This document shows, one piece after another, positions 11,337 through 24,956 of a DNA stretch of 64,000 bases; within the stretch, counting starts at the first letter, position 1, and each line of letters opens with the position of its first letter. The DNA comes from Adineta vaga (Eukaryota > Rotifera): contig CP075497.1 in the NCBI GenBank assembly GCA_021613535.1, positions 558,001 through 622,000 of the forward strand. Direction: 5' to 3'. A program made the translations under genes and the position numbers. The notes under the pieces are model-generated. The model was not told where the DNA came from and did no database searches. It was given only the letters and a program-made list of their open reading frames with translations.

Positions 11337-12156
11337 TGTCATTCGAAATATTACCAGATGAAATATTATTAATGATCTATTCGTATTTGAATGATATCGA
11401 AATTCTTCACGCCTTTAATGATTTGAATACTCGTTTAAACTCAACAATAATTAACTATCGAAAACATATTCATCTTATACATACAAGATATGGACAATTT
11501 AATCAATATTGTTGTATACTCACTCATACAAATCTAAGCTTACAAGTTCAATCAACCATTTTGGAATCAACTAAAACTCTTTAGAGAACAAATTTGGCCA
11601 TTCGATGAAAAATTTCCAAATTTAGAATGTCTTACATTATGTAATGTATAATGATATGATCACACATTTTGATGTTTATATTAAAACAACAAATGATTTA
11701 ATGATACTTTTACATTACTTTCGTAATCTTTATTTTCTCAGTATTTCAATTCAAAACTTCCAAGCTTCTCCTGAACAACAGTAAGTCTTTTCTTACGTTT
11801 TTGCGATTGTATTTTGTTCTTTTATTCAAAGATCTTTCGATCACATATTCCCAACAACACTCAATACATTTCATCTAGAAGATTTACACGGAACTGATCG
11901 ATCGATATTGAACAAAGTCATACTTATCTTAGTGAATATCTCCAGTCTTCACCATGTTAAATTTCAGATATGTCTAGATCCTGTTATAGGCAACAATGAG
12001 GATGGCATTGATTATTTAAATGGTCAAGAATGGAACCGTATTCGTATGCAATTTCATCATCTTCTCGATTTCGATTGTACTCTATGGACTGTAGTAAGAT
12101 CATACGACGTCAATGACTTATCTGAATATATCATCGACTCGTTTGCACAATTTTAA
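11337..12156 (+). pseudogene. F-box protein pseudogene
   Basis: ATG at 11337 opens an F-box-like N-terminus (LPDEILLMIYSYLNDIEILH, then a leucine/asparagine-rich helix), the substrate-adaptor motif of SCF ubiquitin ligases. The frame breaks near 11555, continues in another frame (QPFWNQLKLFREQIW), and stops again at about 11650. A plausible intron (GTAAGTC...TTATTCAAAG, about 11781-11831) is retained. The last part (11908-12156) encodes a segment with IDYLNGQEWNRI, similar to LNGYEWQQL in the F-box/LRR remnant at 50137-51138. At least one frameshift and one stop make it non-functional as read. It ends about 145 bp before a telomere-like hairpin. Confidence 0.6.
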
Positions 12157-12299
12157 GCTTGGTTTGTTGATTTGTTTGAAACAATGTCAGACCATTCGTA
12201 CGTATGTGTGTTCACGAAAACACGAAGATTATGCGATGCAAATATAAATCATTCTTTCCTAAACAAACGAAATGGAAAAGAAATAGCAACACTAATTGA

Positions 12300-12380
12300 G
12301 AGTGTGTGGGTGCAGGTGTGGGTGGGTGAAGAGAAGAGTATTGCCCACACCCACACCCACACCCACACCCACACCCTCAA
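12300..12380. repeat. Telomere-like hairpin element with long C-rich arm
   Basis: Left arm GTGTGTGGGTGCAGGTGTGGGTGGG, spacer TGAAGAGAAGAGTATTG, then five near-perfect CCCACA units ending CACCCTCAA. One of the clearest matches to a CCCACA telomere repeat. Confidence 0.75.
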
Positions 12381-12539
12381 ATCGGCGAATCAACGAGTTG
12401 GAAACTTCAATCTTATGTATAAAATGCTCTCAAAGTAAACGATCTAATACTTGAATAAAGTTTTTCCTGTTATTCTCTCGACATGGCGTATGTATACCAA
12501 CAAAACACAGATGGCGCTTCAAACACTATCAAGAAAAGT

Positions 12540-12562
12540 TGCTTATTACAATTTATCAAAAG
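12540..12562 (+). other. Spliced-leader-like sequence followed by GT
   Basis: TGCTTATTACAATTTATCAAAAG followed directly by GTAAATG. It matches the bdelloid spliced leader as I remember it (GGCTTATTACAACTTACCAAGAG) at 19 of 23 positions, and is followed by GT as in an SL RNA donor. It is preceded by AGAAAAGT, which also precedes the second copy at about 12797 (AAGAAAGT). Confidence 0.45.
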
Positions 12563-12757
12563 GTAAATGATTCTCTCCAATCAAATACATGTTGCGATGA
12601 TGATTGTGCTAATGCACCACCTTTTTTCGTTGAAAAGAAAAAGAATTAAAAAAAATACTGCATTATGACGCAACATCTTACATTATTCTTACGCAACAGT
12701 CTCGTAAATTTCAACAAAATAATTGGTTTTTTCCCTTTATGAAAGTGACATGTGTGA

Positions 12758-14302
<1,545 letters not shown>

Positions 14303-14508
14303 AATGATAGACCAGGCGGACTTTGATAAATGATTTGAACTTCAGCATAAGAACAACTATTTTAAAACGATTTTATCCCTTTGAGAACCGCTGGCGCATA
14401 TGTGCGTCCTAACATTTTTTTATCAAAATAAGCTATCTTTACGTTTTATTTTGGTTTTGTATACTTTAATTTCAGTGCAAAAAGGCAGTCATAAATTACA
14501 GCATTAGT

Positions 14509-14542
14509 TTTGAGGGTGGGTGTGTGGGTGTGGGTGTGGGTG
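14509..14542 (+). repeat. One-armed telomere-like tract fused to a Helitron-like fragment
   Basis: TTTTGAGGGTGGGTGTGTGG continues as GTGTGGGTGTGGGTG and runs directly into TGTCTGCATCC, which is internal sequence of the Helitron-like element (compare 53747). No C-rich partner arm is present. Confidence 0.7.
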
Positions 14543-15071
14543 TCTGCATCCAGGATGGACAACTACAAAGCGTGGGTTGGGTTCTCAAAAAAACTGAATC
14601 TGGAGTGAAATGACTACTCTATCTGTATAGAGTAGAAGTGAAGTTTATAAAGTAGAGAATGACTTGCAGCGAGACAGAGGGTGTAGAATGGAACTAGAGT
14701 TGCAGCGGGACAGTAGGAGTGGATTTAAAAGGAACAGAGCTGTATATCGTATGCAAAGCGAGAGAAAATCTGTAGGAAAGAACTAATGAAGAGATGCGAA
14801 GTTCTGAAAAAAGACCTGGTGCATGACGCGAAAAGGGATATAGGAAGGATCTCAGTACGGAGGAGAAAGACGTGTGAAAGACAGGTAACGTACTCTGAGT
14901 GACGACCTGAAAGATTACACTAACTAAGTCAGGGCGGAAAAGGAGGGTGTGAGGATTTTTTGATGCACGACGGATAAATACGAACGAGGAGGTCCTGTGG
15001 GTGATAAGAAAAGCACTGCTGTAGATAAAAAACGTAAATTGTGTCGTTTTTGCAGCGGTTATCTCCGCTAG
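14541..15071 (+). mobile_element. 5'-truncated Helitron-like non-autonomous element
   Basis: Aligns with 53747-54022 (shared GTGCATGACGCGAAAAGGGA, AATACGGAGGAGAAAGACGTG-type and GAAAAGCACTG segments) and ends with the same hairpin AGCGG..TTATCT..CCGCT plus CTAG. The 5' half is replaced by telomere-like repeats at 14509-14542. About 200 bp of extra sequence (14625-14785) is absent from the 53.4-kb copy. Confidence 0.6.
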
Positions 15072-15765
15072 TATATTATACTCTCATTCTCACCATCATG
15101 TCCTATATTCTTAGAATAAAGAAAAAAGCCATAGGAATATGACGAATAGTAAATAACCAGACAATTTGTTTTTCAATAATTTAATATTCCCAATAGAATG
15201 CCATTGTTTAATACATATTTAGATTAAAATAAATGTGGAAACTTCGGATTCTATCCGAAAGTTATGTGTATTCTAAAAAGTGTATGAGACTTAAGCTACA
15301 GAGCACTCTAAGTGTTGTATCAAGATTTTACAATGAGTAACAAAAGATACGTCCGGACAGCCGAGTATTGCGAACCCAAACGAGATATTGCTATAACGCT
15401 ACTTCCGAGAAAATTTCACGACAGCTTAGAGGGGCTTCATGCAAAACTCAAGAATGCCATCATAGTTTAAAACTGGAGAACCCAAGCGATCTCCGCGCCA
15501 TAGCATAGCATATGATTTTGAGGACACAAAAAGAATAATTCGTATTGTTCAGGTCGAAATGATCTTTTTCCATTAGTCAAAAGTTGACTTGATATAATCA
15601 CTTGGTTAGTCATATGTTCAATGACAAATTCAGAATATTATAATTTCATTATCTATATATCAAGTGACACGGCGATATGTAGACGCAATTAGTAGATTAT
15701 TTTGAAAATTATGGAAAAATTATTTTCTTTACTGTATTGATTTCGAAAAAAATTATAAAATACAG
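15072..15765. other. Intergenic, no recognised gene
   Basis: AT-rich sequence downstream of the FG-GAP gene. No motif or coding frame is supported. Confidence 0.4.
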
Positions 15766-18700
15766 TTAACAAGTTTGTAAGTAGAGACTTAAACTGTCTG
15801 TTCCATTATTTATTACAGCAACATCTATTTTTCCATCGCGACTAAAATCAGCAAGAGCAAGTGAAGATGGATGTGATCCATATGGCATTGCAAAGAAGAT
15901 AATAGAATCAAATGTCCCATCACCATGACCAAGAAAAATCCCAAATTTATTATTATTATAATTCACAACGATGATATCTAACTTATTATCATCATTTATG
16001 TATCCAACAACAACAGAATAAGGTAATGATGATGAGCCTGTTGAATATGTTGTTTGATTTATAAATAAATTACTATCATTACCATTGAGAAAAACACTGA
16101 TAGCATCAGAACCAAAATTAGCAGTGACGATATCTAATTGAGTATCATCATTGAAATGACCTGTAGCAATAGAATATGGATAAGAGTTATTACCAGTTGA
16201 ATATGTTGTTTGATTTGTAAATGTAAAATTTCCATATCCAAAGAAAACACCAATATTATGAGTACCTGAATTAGCGACAATAATATCCATATGATGATCA
16301 TTATTAAAATCATCAATTACAAATGATCGAGATCGAGAATTGTTACCGGTCAAGAGTGTTGTTTGTTTCTGAAAAACGAGATTTTGATGTCCGAACATGA
16401 TAACTATAGATGCATCACCTGAATTTGCAACAACAATATCAAGATGATTATCATTGTTAAAATCATGAATTGCTAATGAATATGGATTGGAACCAGTTGT
16501 ATACCTTATTTGAGTAGCAAATAAACCCTCACCGTTTCCTAACAAAACACTTATAAAGCTGTCACCAGAATTAGCAACAATGATATCTAGATGATTGTCA
16601 TTATTACAGTCACCGATAGTCACAGATACTGGAAGAATACCAACTGGAAAGTTTCCTGGATCTGAAAAAGATCCATTCCCATAGCCAATGAGGACAGTAA
16701 CTCTACGTTCACCTACAGTAGTTGTAACAATATCTAGTCGATTATCATGGTTTAGATCTCCAACTGCTAATGCATATGGATAGATACCAACTAAATAATT
16801 TACTTGTTGAGAAAAAGAACCGTTTCCAAATCCAAGACAAATACCAATACTATTATTACCATAATTAGTAATAGCAAGATCCAAATGAGAATCATTATTG
16901 AAATCAGCTACAATTACTTGTTGTGGAGTGTAGCCAGTTTGGTTTCTAATTTCAGTTAAGAAAAAAGAACCATTACCAAATCCTTGATATAGATTGATAT
17001 TTTGTTCGAAAGTGATGATAATTAGATCTAATCGATTATCTTCGTTAAAATCAGTCACTGCGAGATGTTGTACGCTAAGCCCAGCTGAATAACTAATTGG
17101 ATCGAGAAAATTATCTTTATCCTTTGCTAAAAATATAATGAAACGACCTTTATTATCTCCAACAACTAAATCTAATCGATGATCAGAATTAAAATCACCA
17201 ACAGCAACACAAAGTGGACCAGTACCAGCTGAATATGTCGATGGATCTATAAAACTTCCATTCTCTTGTCCATAAAGAATACTTATATCATTGGAATCAA
17301 AACTGACAAGAACAATGTCAATAAAACTATCATTATTAAGATAATCTAAAGTCACATATCTTGGAGTTAAACCAACTGAATATTTGTGTGTAAGTACAAA
17401 AGATCCTGTATTATATGTAGTAAACATATTTATTGAATCACTATCATCATATGCAACAATAATCTCGGATTGTTCATCACGATTAAAATCACTGGCAGAG
17501 ATAAATAAAGGAGAAGATAATGAAGGAGTTTGATAGATTTCTTGATGAATAAATGAACCTTGTCCATTTCCAAGTAACATTCCAATTTGATTCGACGGAG
17601 CAGCAAGAGCTACAGCAACATCTAATTGTTGATCTCGATTAAAATCACCCAAAGTAATCGACGATGGATGTGAATTTATGTTTAATTGAATCTTCATTTG
17701 ATCATGAAAATTGACATTTTCATCACCAAACAGAACAGTGAGATCATCCGTACCATAGTTAGCAGTGATAATATCTAAATGAGTATCATTATTTATATCA
17801 TCGATCAACATTGATCGTAATTTTGAACTTCCACTTGATGCATAAGTTAAAAAATTTCTAAGAAGACCTTGATTATTTTGATATAATACTGCAATGAAAG
17901 TACTTCCTATATCTGTTACAACTACATCCAATCGTTGATCTTGATTAAAATCACCCATAGTTACAGCAGATGAAAGTGAATTAGTAAAATATGATAGTGC
18001 AGTACTAAACGAACCATTTCCATAACCAAATAAAATATAGATATTTGTCACATACTGACAAGCAACTACAAGATCTAGATATGTATCATTATTCATGTCA
18101 CCAATCTCTATGTATGATGGGCCACTACCAACTCCATATGTCACTTGTTTTCCAAAAGAACCATTTCCATAACCAAGAAAAACATTTACAGTTTGACTAA
18201 CATACAAAGTAACGACAACATCCATGTATGTATCATTATTAAAATCAGCAGTTATTACAAAATGTGGATAAACACCAGTTGAATATTTGATTTGATTAGC
18301 AAAACTTCCATTTCCATGTCCATACAAAATACCTATACTGTTATCCAAGAAATTGGTGACGATTAAGTCAAGATAATGATCATTATTGATGTCATTTATA
18401 GATATAAAACGTGGTCCACTACCAGTTGAATATGTCATAGGTGGTGCAAAAGAACGATTGCCATAGCCTAGAAAAATCCATATAGTGTCGTTACGATAAC
18501 TAGTAACAACAATATCTAATCGATTATCATTATTCAAATCATTGACAGTTATGGAGTATGGAGAAGAACCAGTTGGATATGTACCGTTAGTGGAAAACGT
18601 GCCATCACCTTTTCCCCAGTATATTTGCATATTATTACTATTATAATTAATAACAACAATGTCAACATGTGTATCATTATCAAAATCTCTAACAACTGCA

Positions 18701-20357
18701 TGTTGGGGAAGAGATCCAGTTGAATATGCATTTACTTTACCACTTCCAACCAGAAAGATTATCATTATGTTACTGCTGTTACTGATAACTATCAAATCTA
18801 ATATCATATCATTGTCTAAATCATGACTAATTATAAACTTTGAACGAGTAAAAGCAGAAATCTTTGTCGGAAGTTGAAAACCTTGAAAATATCCATGAAG
18901 AATATTTATACTTCCAGTATCATTATTAATAATAATTGCATCTAATCTTTGATCTTTATTTAAATCAAATAAAATCATAGAAATTGATGAAGATGATCCT
19001 GTTGAATTCATTATTCCATCTTGAAAATAACCACTTCCATTACCAAGAAATAATCCAGTATTATTCTTTCCAATACCAATAATAAATAAATCTAATTGAT
19101 TATCTCCATTAAAATCATCAATACCAATGGAATATGGAGAAGTAGAATCTGTGGAATAAAAGTTTTGTTTTGAAAATGTTCCTTCACCATCATTTAACAA
19201 TACACAAATTATATTCGTACCAGAATTCGTCACAACAATATCAAGTTGATGATCAGAATTAAGATCAGCAATAGCAACCGAAGTCGGATGTGAATTCATT
19301 CCAGTTGAAATGATCATTTGATCTTGAAAGGAACTATTTTGATTTGCAAAGAAGATTCCAATATTGTTTGTGCCATAATTTGCTATGATAATATCCAATT
19401 TAAGATCATTATTCAAATCTGAGGTTATTAATGCATATGAATAAGAATCATAGCCAGTTGAATAAGTCATCGATCTGAAATAGAAATCATTCTGATTTCC
19501 ATAGTAAATAGTAAAACTATTTGTACCATAATTAATCACAATAATATCACAAAATGAATCATTATTTATATCATTTAAATGAATGAAGATTGGTCTTGAT
19601 ATTCCAGTTGATAGCTCAATTCGATCTCTAAATGATCCATTTCCAAAGCCATAAAAAATTGCAATCGAGTGGGTGCCATAATTAGCCACTACAATATCTA
19701 AATGTAAATCCTTATTGAGATCATTAACAGCGACCATCATTGGATTTGATTGTATGCCAGTTGAATAATGAACTTGTTTTGAAAATGATTCATCAATTAA
19801 ACCAAAATAGATATCAATTTGATTAATAATCGAATTAGCAATAACCATATCGATCCATTCATCTTGATTAAAATCACCAATCGCAACTGATTGTGGACCA
19901 TAGTTATAGTCGATAGGGTTTGCACTTCGTCGTACAAAATTCAATTCACATTTTTTCGCTAAAGAAATCAAAGAGAGTTCAGTTTTTCATTTCTTATATA
20001 TCAAAATAACAAACTTTCAGGTTTTGGTGTCGTCAAAGAAACAATTATAACGCCAATTACGGTTATTAATATCACAAATAAAGAAAAGATTAGAAAAGCA
20101 ACAGATTTATATGATAATTTCAAACCGAAAATTTCTCTTCAAATAAAAAAAGGAAAAATGAAATGAATAGAAAAATAAGAAAGACTTACAAATGCCATGT
20201 AGGTTTAAATAAAGTAACTTCATTTTTCTTCTTTTTTATTTGCAAATTTCGATTTTGTTGACAATTCAATGAATTATCGATTGTTATTATTTCAGTCTAA
20301 ATAAGAAATTTTGAAATCAAATTCTATTGTATTCTTTGTATATCATACTTGATTCAT
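15766..20357 (-). CDS. Type II membrane protein with 28 FG-GAP/VCBS repeats, four exons
   Basis: Exons 20357-20349, 20296-20190, 20136-20015 and 19958-15766 join in frame across 52-56-bp introns and give about 1,476 residues starting MNQTEIITIDNS. A basic cytoplasmic stretch (IKKKKNE) is followed by one membrane helix (AFLIFSLFVILITVIGVIIV) encoded in exon 3. The large fourth exon encodes 28 consecutive repeats of about 45-50 residues with the calcium-loop pattern DxNxDxxxD (e.g. DFNNDNHLDIVVANSG), typical of integrin-alpha-like or bacterial VCBS propellers. The N-terminal helix with no signal cleavage site predicts an extracellular repeat domain, suggesting adhesion or recognition. An ORF-only reading would start at 19971 and miss the membrane anchor. 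The last exon has no intron, which fits acquisition or retroposition of the repeat region (inference). Confidence 0.85.
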
Positions 20358-21058
20358 TTTCAATTAAATTCTCTTCAGTAATGCGTTCTATAAATGTCGA
20401 TATATATATATATATTTATTGATCATTCAGTCATAGGGTTATCTTTTTCTATCTCTTCTATAAAAACAAAGTACGTATTTTTATTTTGATCATATTCGTT
20501 ATTTTTTACCTTGAATAAATCGATAAATATCTTTTCGTTTTCTATTACTTTCTTCTAAAGTATGTGAAGTAATCACAAAGATATCAACGTATAATTAATG
20601 AATATCATTCTAAAACGTTTTCTTTCTCTACAAAATCGAAATACAATATAATTATTCACGTAAGTCATATTTGTTTTGATTTTCGTTATGTTTACAATTA
20701 CTTTGTAATAGGTATGAAAACTATGATTGTTGACATTTTTCTAAAAAATATTATTTATATTCGAAATATCGTAAATATAACAAAACAAAAACACTTCCGT
20801 TTCAAGTAAATGATCATAAATGATTTTGTTTAATTTTTTTCAAAATTCCACTTGAAAATGTTTCAATGAAATCAATATGTTACTTTATTGTATCGATGAA
20901 CAAAATAATAAATATTAAATTCATTAATTTCAATATCAAAAACTAAATTTCGTTGAATCGAATTGATTTGATTATCCATTAATATTTGAATATTTATCAC
21001 CAAATTGAGAATTACGATAATCCAAAGAAAATATTCTACAAATAATTTTTCTCAATGA
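20358..21058. other. Intergenic, AT-rich
   Basis: Region between the FG-GAP gene start and the F-box remnant. It contains a short TA run near 20401. No gene is supported. Confidence 0.4.
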
Positions 21059-21617
21059 TCAGCATAAAGACATATGTATGTTTTGATCTTGATTTGTACA
21101 ATGAACATGTAGAATTTTTAAATTCGAATAAATATTTTTCATAAAAGATTGAAATTGATCACAATCTAAATAATATGTATTAATCGGAAGATGAGTCAGA
21201 TCATCTAAATCAATTGGAAACGTATATTCATCATCGAGAATTGGATATGAAAGTTCAAGACGACGAAGTTTTCGTGTATAAACTACTAATTGAACTAGTT
21301 CAATAAATGTATATTGATGACCAATGGTAAAATATTCAATAGAAGTTGTTTGAATATTTAATGAAGAAAGACAAAAAGGTAATGTAGAAAAAACAGTAAG
21401 TAATGAAATAAGATTTTCTTTTTTAAATATTATCAACACAAATTGATTGAAGATTATTAAATAAATAATCAAGTTTGATCTTATATTGAATAGATGAGTT
21501 TGTAATTAATTGTTGAAAACGAGAATTTAGATTGAAAAATGCACAAATTATATCCAAATCATCGAGATAATCGATTATTTCATACAAGATTTCGTTCGAT
21601 AAATTTTCAATATCCAT
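21059..21617 (-). pseudogene. F-box protein gene with frameshift
   Basis: ATG at 21617 starts MDIENLSNEILYEIIDYLDD, a standard F-box (SCF ubiquitin-ligase adaptor) with the bdelloid-style helix ICAFFNLNSRFQQL. The frame stops at 21423 in a TTTTTT run (ATATTTAAAAAAG on the minus strand) and continues in another frame to 21059, ending early after an LRR-like stretch (LRRLELSYPILDDEYTF). A single-base indel would join the two frames, but the protein would still be only about half the expected length. The frame runs off into AT-rich DNA. Part of it is duplicated at 44559-44740. Confidence 0.6.
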
Positions 21618-22033
21618 GTTAGTGTTTTGAAATGAGATCAAGAATGAAGAATTATATACATATAGCGAGAGAGAGACTGATTTTCCTTTAACGGTCATTT
21701 TATTTCAAAAAAGAAAACAAAAAATACTGTTTATGATGAGTTCATGTAATATAAATGTTTCCTTATAGAAAAGTATACTTGTTCAAATTAAGATGCTACA
21801 ATAGCGTATGGTTTGATTTCCTAATCTCTTAATTTTAAATAATTATCATTAAAACTTGCATGGTTAATAAATCAATTATTCGAATATTTGGAGAATTTTC
21901 TCTTAAAATCTTTTATTTTTTCCAGAACAGATTCGATAAAATTGAATAAATCAGCTCAATCAGTAATTCATTGTTAAGAATTTGAATAGCTTTGATTATA
22001 TTCATTGCCTGTGTAAATAACAATTCATTTGTT
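21376..22033. repeat. Source block of an internal duplication
   Basis: 21376-21557 and 21906-22033 reappear at 44559-44740 and 44743-44872 in the same order and orientation with only a few differences, but without the 348 bp between them. The right end of the block coincides with the telomere-like motif at 22037. Confidence 0.8.
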
Positions 22034-22036
22034 ATT

Positions 22037-22060
22037 CTTGAGGGTGTGGGTGTGGGGGTA
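22037..22060 (+). repeat. One-armed telomere-like motif
   Basis: CTTGAGGGTGTGGGTGTGGGG with no C-rich partner nearby. It directly follows the end of the duplicated block. A minus-strand ORF (22227-21913) reads through it as TDTPTPTPS, so its real status as a gene is doubtful. Confidence 0.6.
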
Positions 22061-22796
22061 TCTGTATATTCTCTTTTTTCTTCACAGAAAAATTGTTCTT
22101 TAATTCGAGAAGAATCAGGCTGACTGAAGAATAATACATTTTGCCATTTTTGTCTCGTTGCAAACTGATGAGAAAAAGTACAGGATATATAAGAAGTTAG
22201 AATGATTTGGATTTTGCTTTGAGACATTTTTCCCTTTTTATGAACAACAAAATAATTTATTTTTCCTTTTTATGACGATGATGGTTTGCCAAGCATTCAA
22301 AGGCTTTTTCCCCTGTAATGGATTGTTTTTCTTTCTTGTAATGATTTTTCATTCTCAATGTTTTGCTTGGAAGATGCCCATTCTGTGTCAGTAAAAGCGC
22401 ATAGAACAGAAAACAAGAAATGTGAAGTTTTTCTTTCTGTTATAAAATGAGTGAAAAAAACACAAACAACATTAAACCATTTCATACAACAGCGAAAGAT
22501 TATGTCAGTTGTCTCCATCGTACTATTTCATTGTGGTGAGTTTTCTTTTGACTGATCTTAGAAATAGTAGAAACTAGTTGTTTCTAACCTCAATTATTGA
22601 TACTATGACTTGAATAAGGATCTTCGAAGTCGAGTTTTTATCGAACACCGTTGGAAGCAAACTAGACGAGATAGTTGTAGTCCAAGTGAACACATATGGC
22701 ATTTCGAGAAAGAAGACAATTTAGATCCAAAGAATAAGTTTTCATTACCAACAACCATTTTCTTTCAGTTTTGTCTGAGGATGACGGCTGGATATG
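22061..22796. other. Intergenic with weak open frames on both strands
   Basis: Small frames at 22297-22518 (minus) and 22610-22831 (plus) lack motifs. Nothing is supported. Confidence 0.3.
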
Positions 22797-22858
22797 TAAG
22801 TGTGAGTAAAGGCGTGTATCTGGATGAATAGTCAACTCTCACCTCACCCGCACCCTCA
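22797..22858. repeat. Degenerate telomere-like hairpin element
   Basis: TAAGTGTGAGTAAAGGCGTG, spacer with GGATGAATAGTC, then AACTCTCACCTCACCCGCACCCTCATG. Diverged but keeps the order G-rich arm, spacer, C-rich arm ending CACCCTCA. Confidence 0.5.
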
Positions 22859-23053
22859 TGAATAGCTATCAATGGTGTCTTTTTTCTTCATTTCTAATCA
22901 GGTTGCTACGAAAGTGACTAGATACTTAAGTGAAACTGCATAATCAGCCAACCATTTTATTCTTCAATTATTGCGAAGACCTGCGAAATAATATCAATTT
23001 TACAAAAAGAACTCAACACTCGTCTAAATTCATAATAGCATCTGACAACGATA

Positions 23054-23857
23054 ATGTGTGCCTACAAAAAGTCCGTATGTACTTTTCCCGGAGTAACTGC
23101 TATGAAAATCAGATATCAACAGCTCGAGATTATTGATGATCAAGCGCACATATTTGCAGATGTTATATTCCACGAATTATTACCAGATGAATACAATCGA
23201 TCAGTACAACAAGTGGTCAACAGCCTTCGACCATGTCCCACATCTTATTGGATATCGCGGCTCAAAATGGATAATCAAGTACTTTCATGCACAGCTACCA
23301 CTCAATATCACAACATTCGAGAATTCAAAGCATTAGAAGAACGACAAAAGACAGAGGCAGTGTCTGAAACTGCTGTTGTTGTTACGCAAAATGATCTTGC
23401 ATCTATATCGAGTGTCGAAGACGTCATCAAAGTAGCAGTGAAAATTTGTTCGGATTTCAGAGCCAATGAAGATGTTGAATACCATCCGACATTTAATTAT
23501 CACGTGGTTGAGGATGCTATATTGAATGTGAACGGTTGGGAAAACTTACGACTGGTTGATAATCGATACCAATCTGTTGAAGATAATAGTTGGCTTCTAG
23601 CACAGAAAGACAATTTACTTAAACAATTTCCATGGATGTCTATATTTAATCCTATGGATAGTCTATTTGAGTATGGTTTCAAACTTTTGACGCTGGCTGC
23701 AGATGCAAAACAAGAGAGTGATGAATTGCGACGAAGGATGTTGAGCAAAGCGCTGAAAATTCGGATAAGTCTGATGACGAAAAGAAATCCAGATCCTGGA
23801 CATACGTTTTGTATTGCAGTGCTTTTGATTGCGATATATCAATACAGAAGCAAGTAA
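23054..23857 (+). CDS. Unrecognised soluble protein, 267 aa
   Basis: A single 804-bp open frame starting MCAYKKSVC, or more likely at the second ATG (23102, MKIRYQQLEIIDDQ). The composition is typical of a coding region, with two blocks: one rich in acidic and aromatic residues (YHPTFNYHVVEDAILNVNGW) and a C-terminal helix (LTLAADAKQESDELRRRMLS). No signal peptide is seen; a weak hydrophobic end (FCIAVLLIAIYQY) lies near the C-terminus. No domain family was recognised. Upstream DNA has no clear partner gene. Confidence 0.5.
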   Translation: MCAYKKSVCTFPGVTAMKIRYQQLEIIDDQAHIFADVIFHELLPDEYNRSVQQVVNSLRPCPTSYWISRLKMDNQVLSCTATTQYHNIREFKALEERQKTEAVSETAVVVTQNDLASISSVEDVIKVAVKICSDFRANEDVEYHPTFNYHVVEDAILNVNGWENLRLVDNRYQSVEDNSWLLAQKDNLLKQFPWMSIFNPMDSLFEYGFKLLTLAADAKQESDELRRRMLSKALKIRISLMTKRNPDPGHTFCIAVLLIAIYQYRSK

Positions 23858-24083
23858 TACTAGGGGAACTAGAAACTTACTTATTCATTGCTAAAATAGA
23901 TGAACGCACACTAGACAATGCTGATGAATGAAAAATAAATTCTTCTTTTTACTCAAGACAATAAACTTTAAGAAAAAGACTTCCCTCGATATGTGCCATA
24001 TGTACTGTATCATATTTAGTAAAGATGTTCCGAAGTAGGTGTACGTCTTGAGAGGTGAGGATGAGACAAGCAGCCGTAACCAT

Positions 24084-24154
24084 CTTGAGGGTGTGAATAT
24101 GGATGTATGTCAGAATATATGATCTTCAACTTCTATCCTCGCCCACACCCTCGA
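24084..24154. repeat. Telomere-like hairpin element
   Basis: TCTTGAGGGTGTGAATATGG, spacer containing AATATATGATCTTC, right arm CTATCCTCGCCCACACCCTCGAGA. Typical borders on both sides. Confidence 0.65.
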
Positions 24155-24674
24155 GAATGCATTATCATTAAATAATGAATTTATTCATAGTCTATGATAA
24201 ATAACTAATAGGAGATCGACTAGTAAAGCATTTGTAATGGCGAAAAAAAGTTCTCATAAATAAATTAATAAACGAAAGAAAAGCAAATATTATTTGTTAT
24301 TTCTTAGATTGTTGCAATTGATAAGAATTCAATGATCTTATCAATCGCATCAACAATGATAAAAAATTGTCTGTTTGATCAAATAACACTGATCCAGTGT
24401 TAAGGACGTTCGAGTGAGTGAGACTGAGAATGAGGGTTTTTTGTTTTTATTTCACTCTCATCTACTGAGTGTGATAAGCATAGATGAATGATATGAGAGA
24501 AAAATTCTTATGTAATTCCTAAAAGGACTTGGGTTTTGCTATAAAAATATTCGCCAACTCCCAAGCCAAATTCCCTCGACTGTAGGGAGGGCCTTATGAA
24601 AAAAAATAGTTTGTCTGTCTGTAGGTTTGTGTCAAGGTTCAGCAAAAAAAATCAGTGAAGAGAAGTCTGAAATC

Positions 24675-24708
24675 GTGGGTGGGGGTATAGACCTGGGTGT
24701 TGGGTGAA
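24675..24708 (+). repeat. One-armed telomere-like motif
   Basis: GTGGGTGGGGGTATAGACCT continues as GGGTGTTGGGTG. No C-rich partner. Confidence 0.4.
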
Positions 24709-24956
24709 ATTGATCACACGAAAAAAAAGTTAACATTCTGTATTCGAAGGCGAGTACATATTTCAACAGTAACATGAAAGCCGTTTTCTCGTATCTTGAG
24801 TTTCCAGATCAATTTATCTCACTATTGAGCCGAGCTGAAAATACCCGTCCTCCACAGTCGAGGGTTAAGTGAGTCGGCCCGATGAGCGTTACTTGTAAAC
24901 TGTTTCGATTCATATATCTTTTCAATAATTTTGAGAAAAAAATAAAAATAAATAAG

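Larger units (their letters stand above)
23858..24956. other. Intergenic with telomere-like motifs
   Basis: Contains the elements at 24084-24154 and 24675-24708. Another possible decayed pair lies at about 24410-24470 (GAGTGAGTGAGACTG ... CACTCTCATC). No gene is supported. Confidence 0.4.

Noticed and set aside
12172-12438. ORF with THTHTHTHTHT
   Set aside because: Reads through the CCCACA arm of a hairpin; no independent coding signal.
16134-18731. Small minus-strand ORFs inside the FG-GAP gene
   Set aside because: Shadow frames created by repeated codons of the real gene.
21913-22227. 104-aa minus-strand ORF through a telomere-like motif
   Set aside because: Part of it (FTQAMNIIKAIQILNNELL) is conserved in the duplicated copy, but the middle is repeat sequence, so the ORF as given is probably chimeric.
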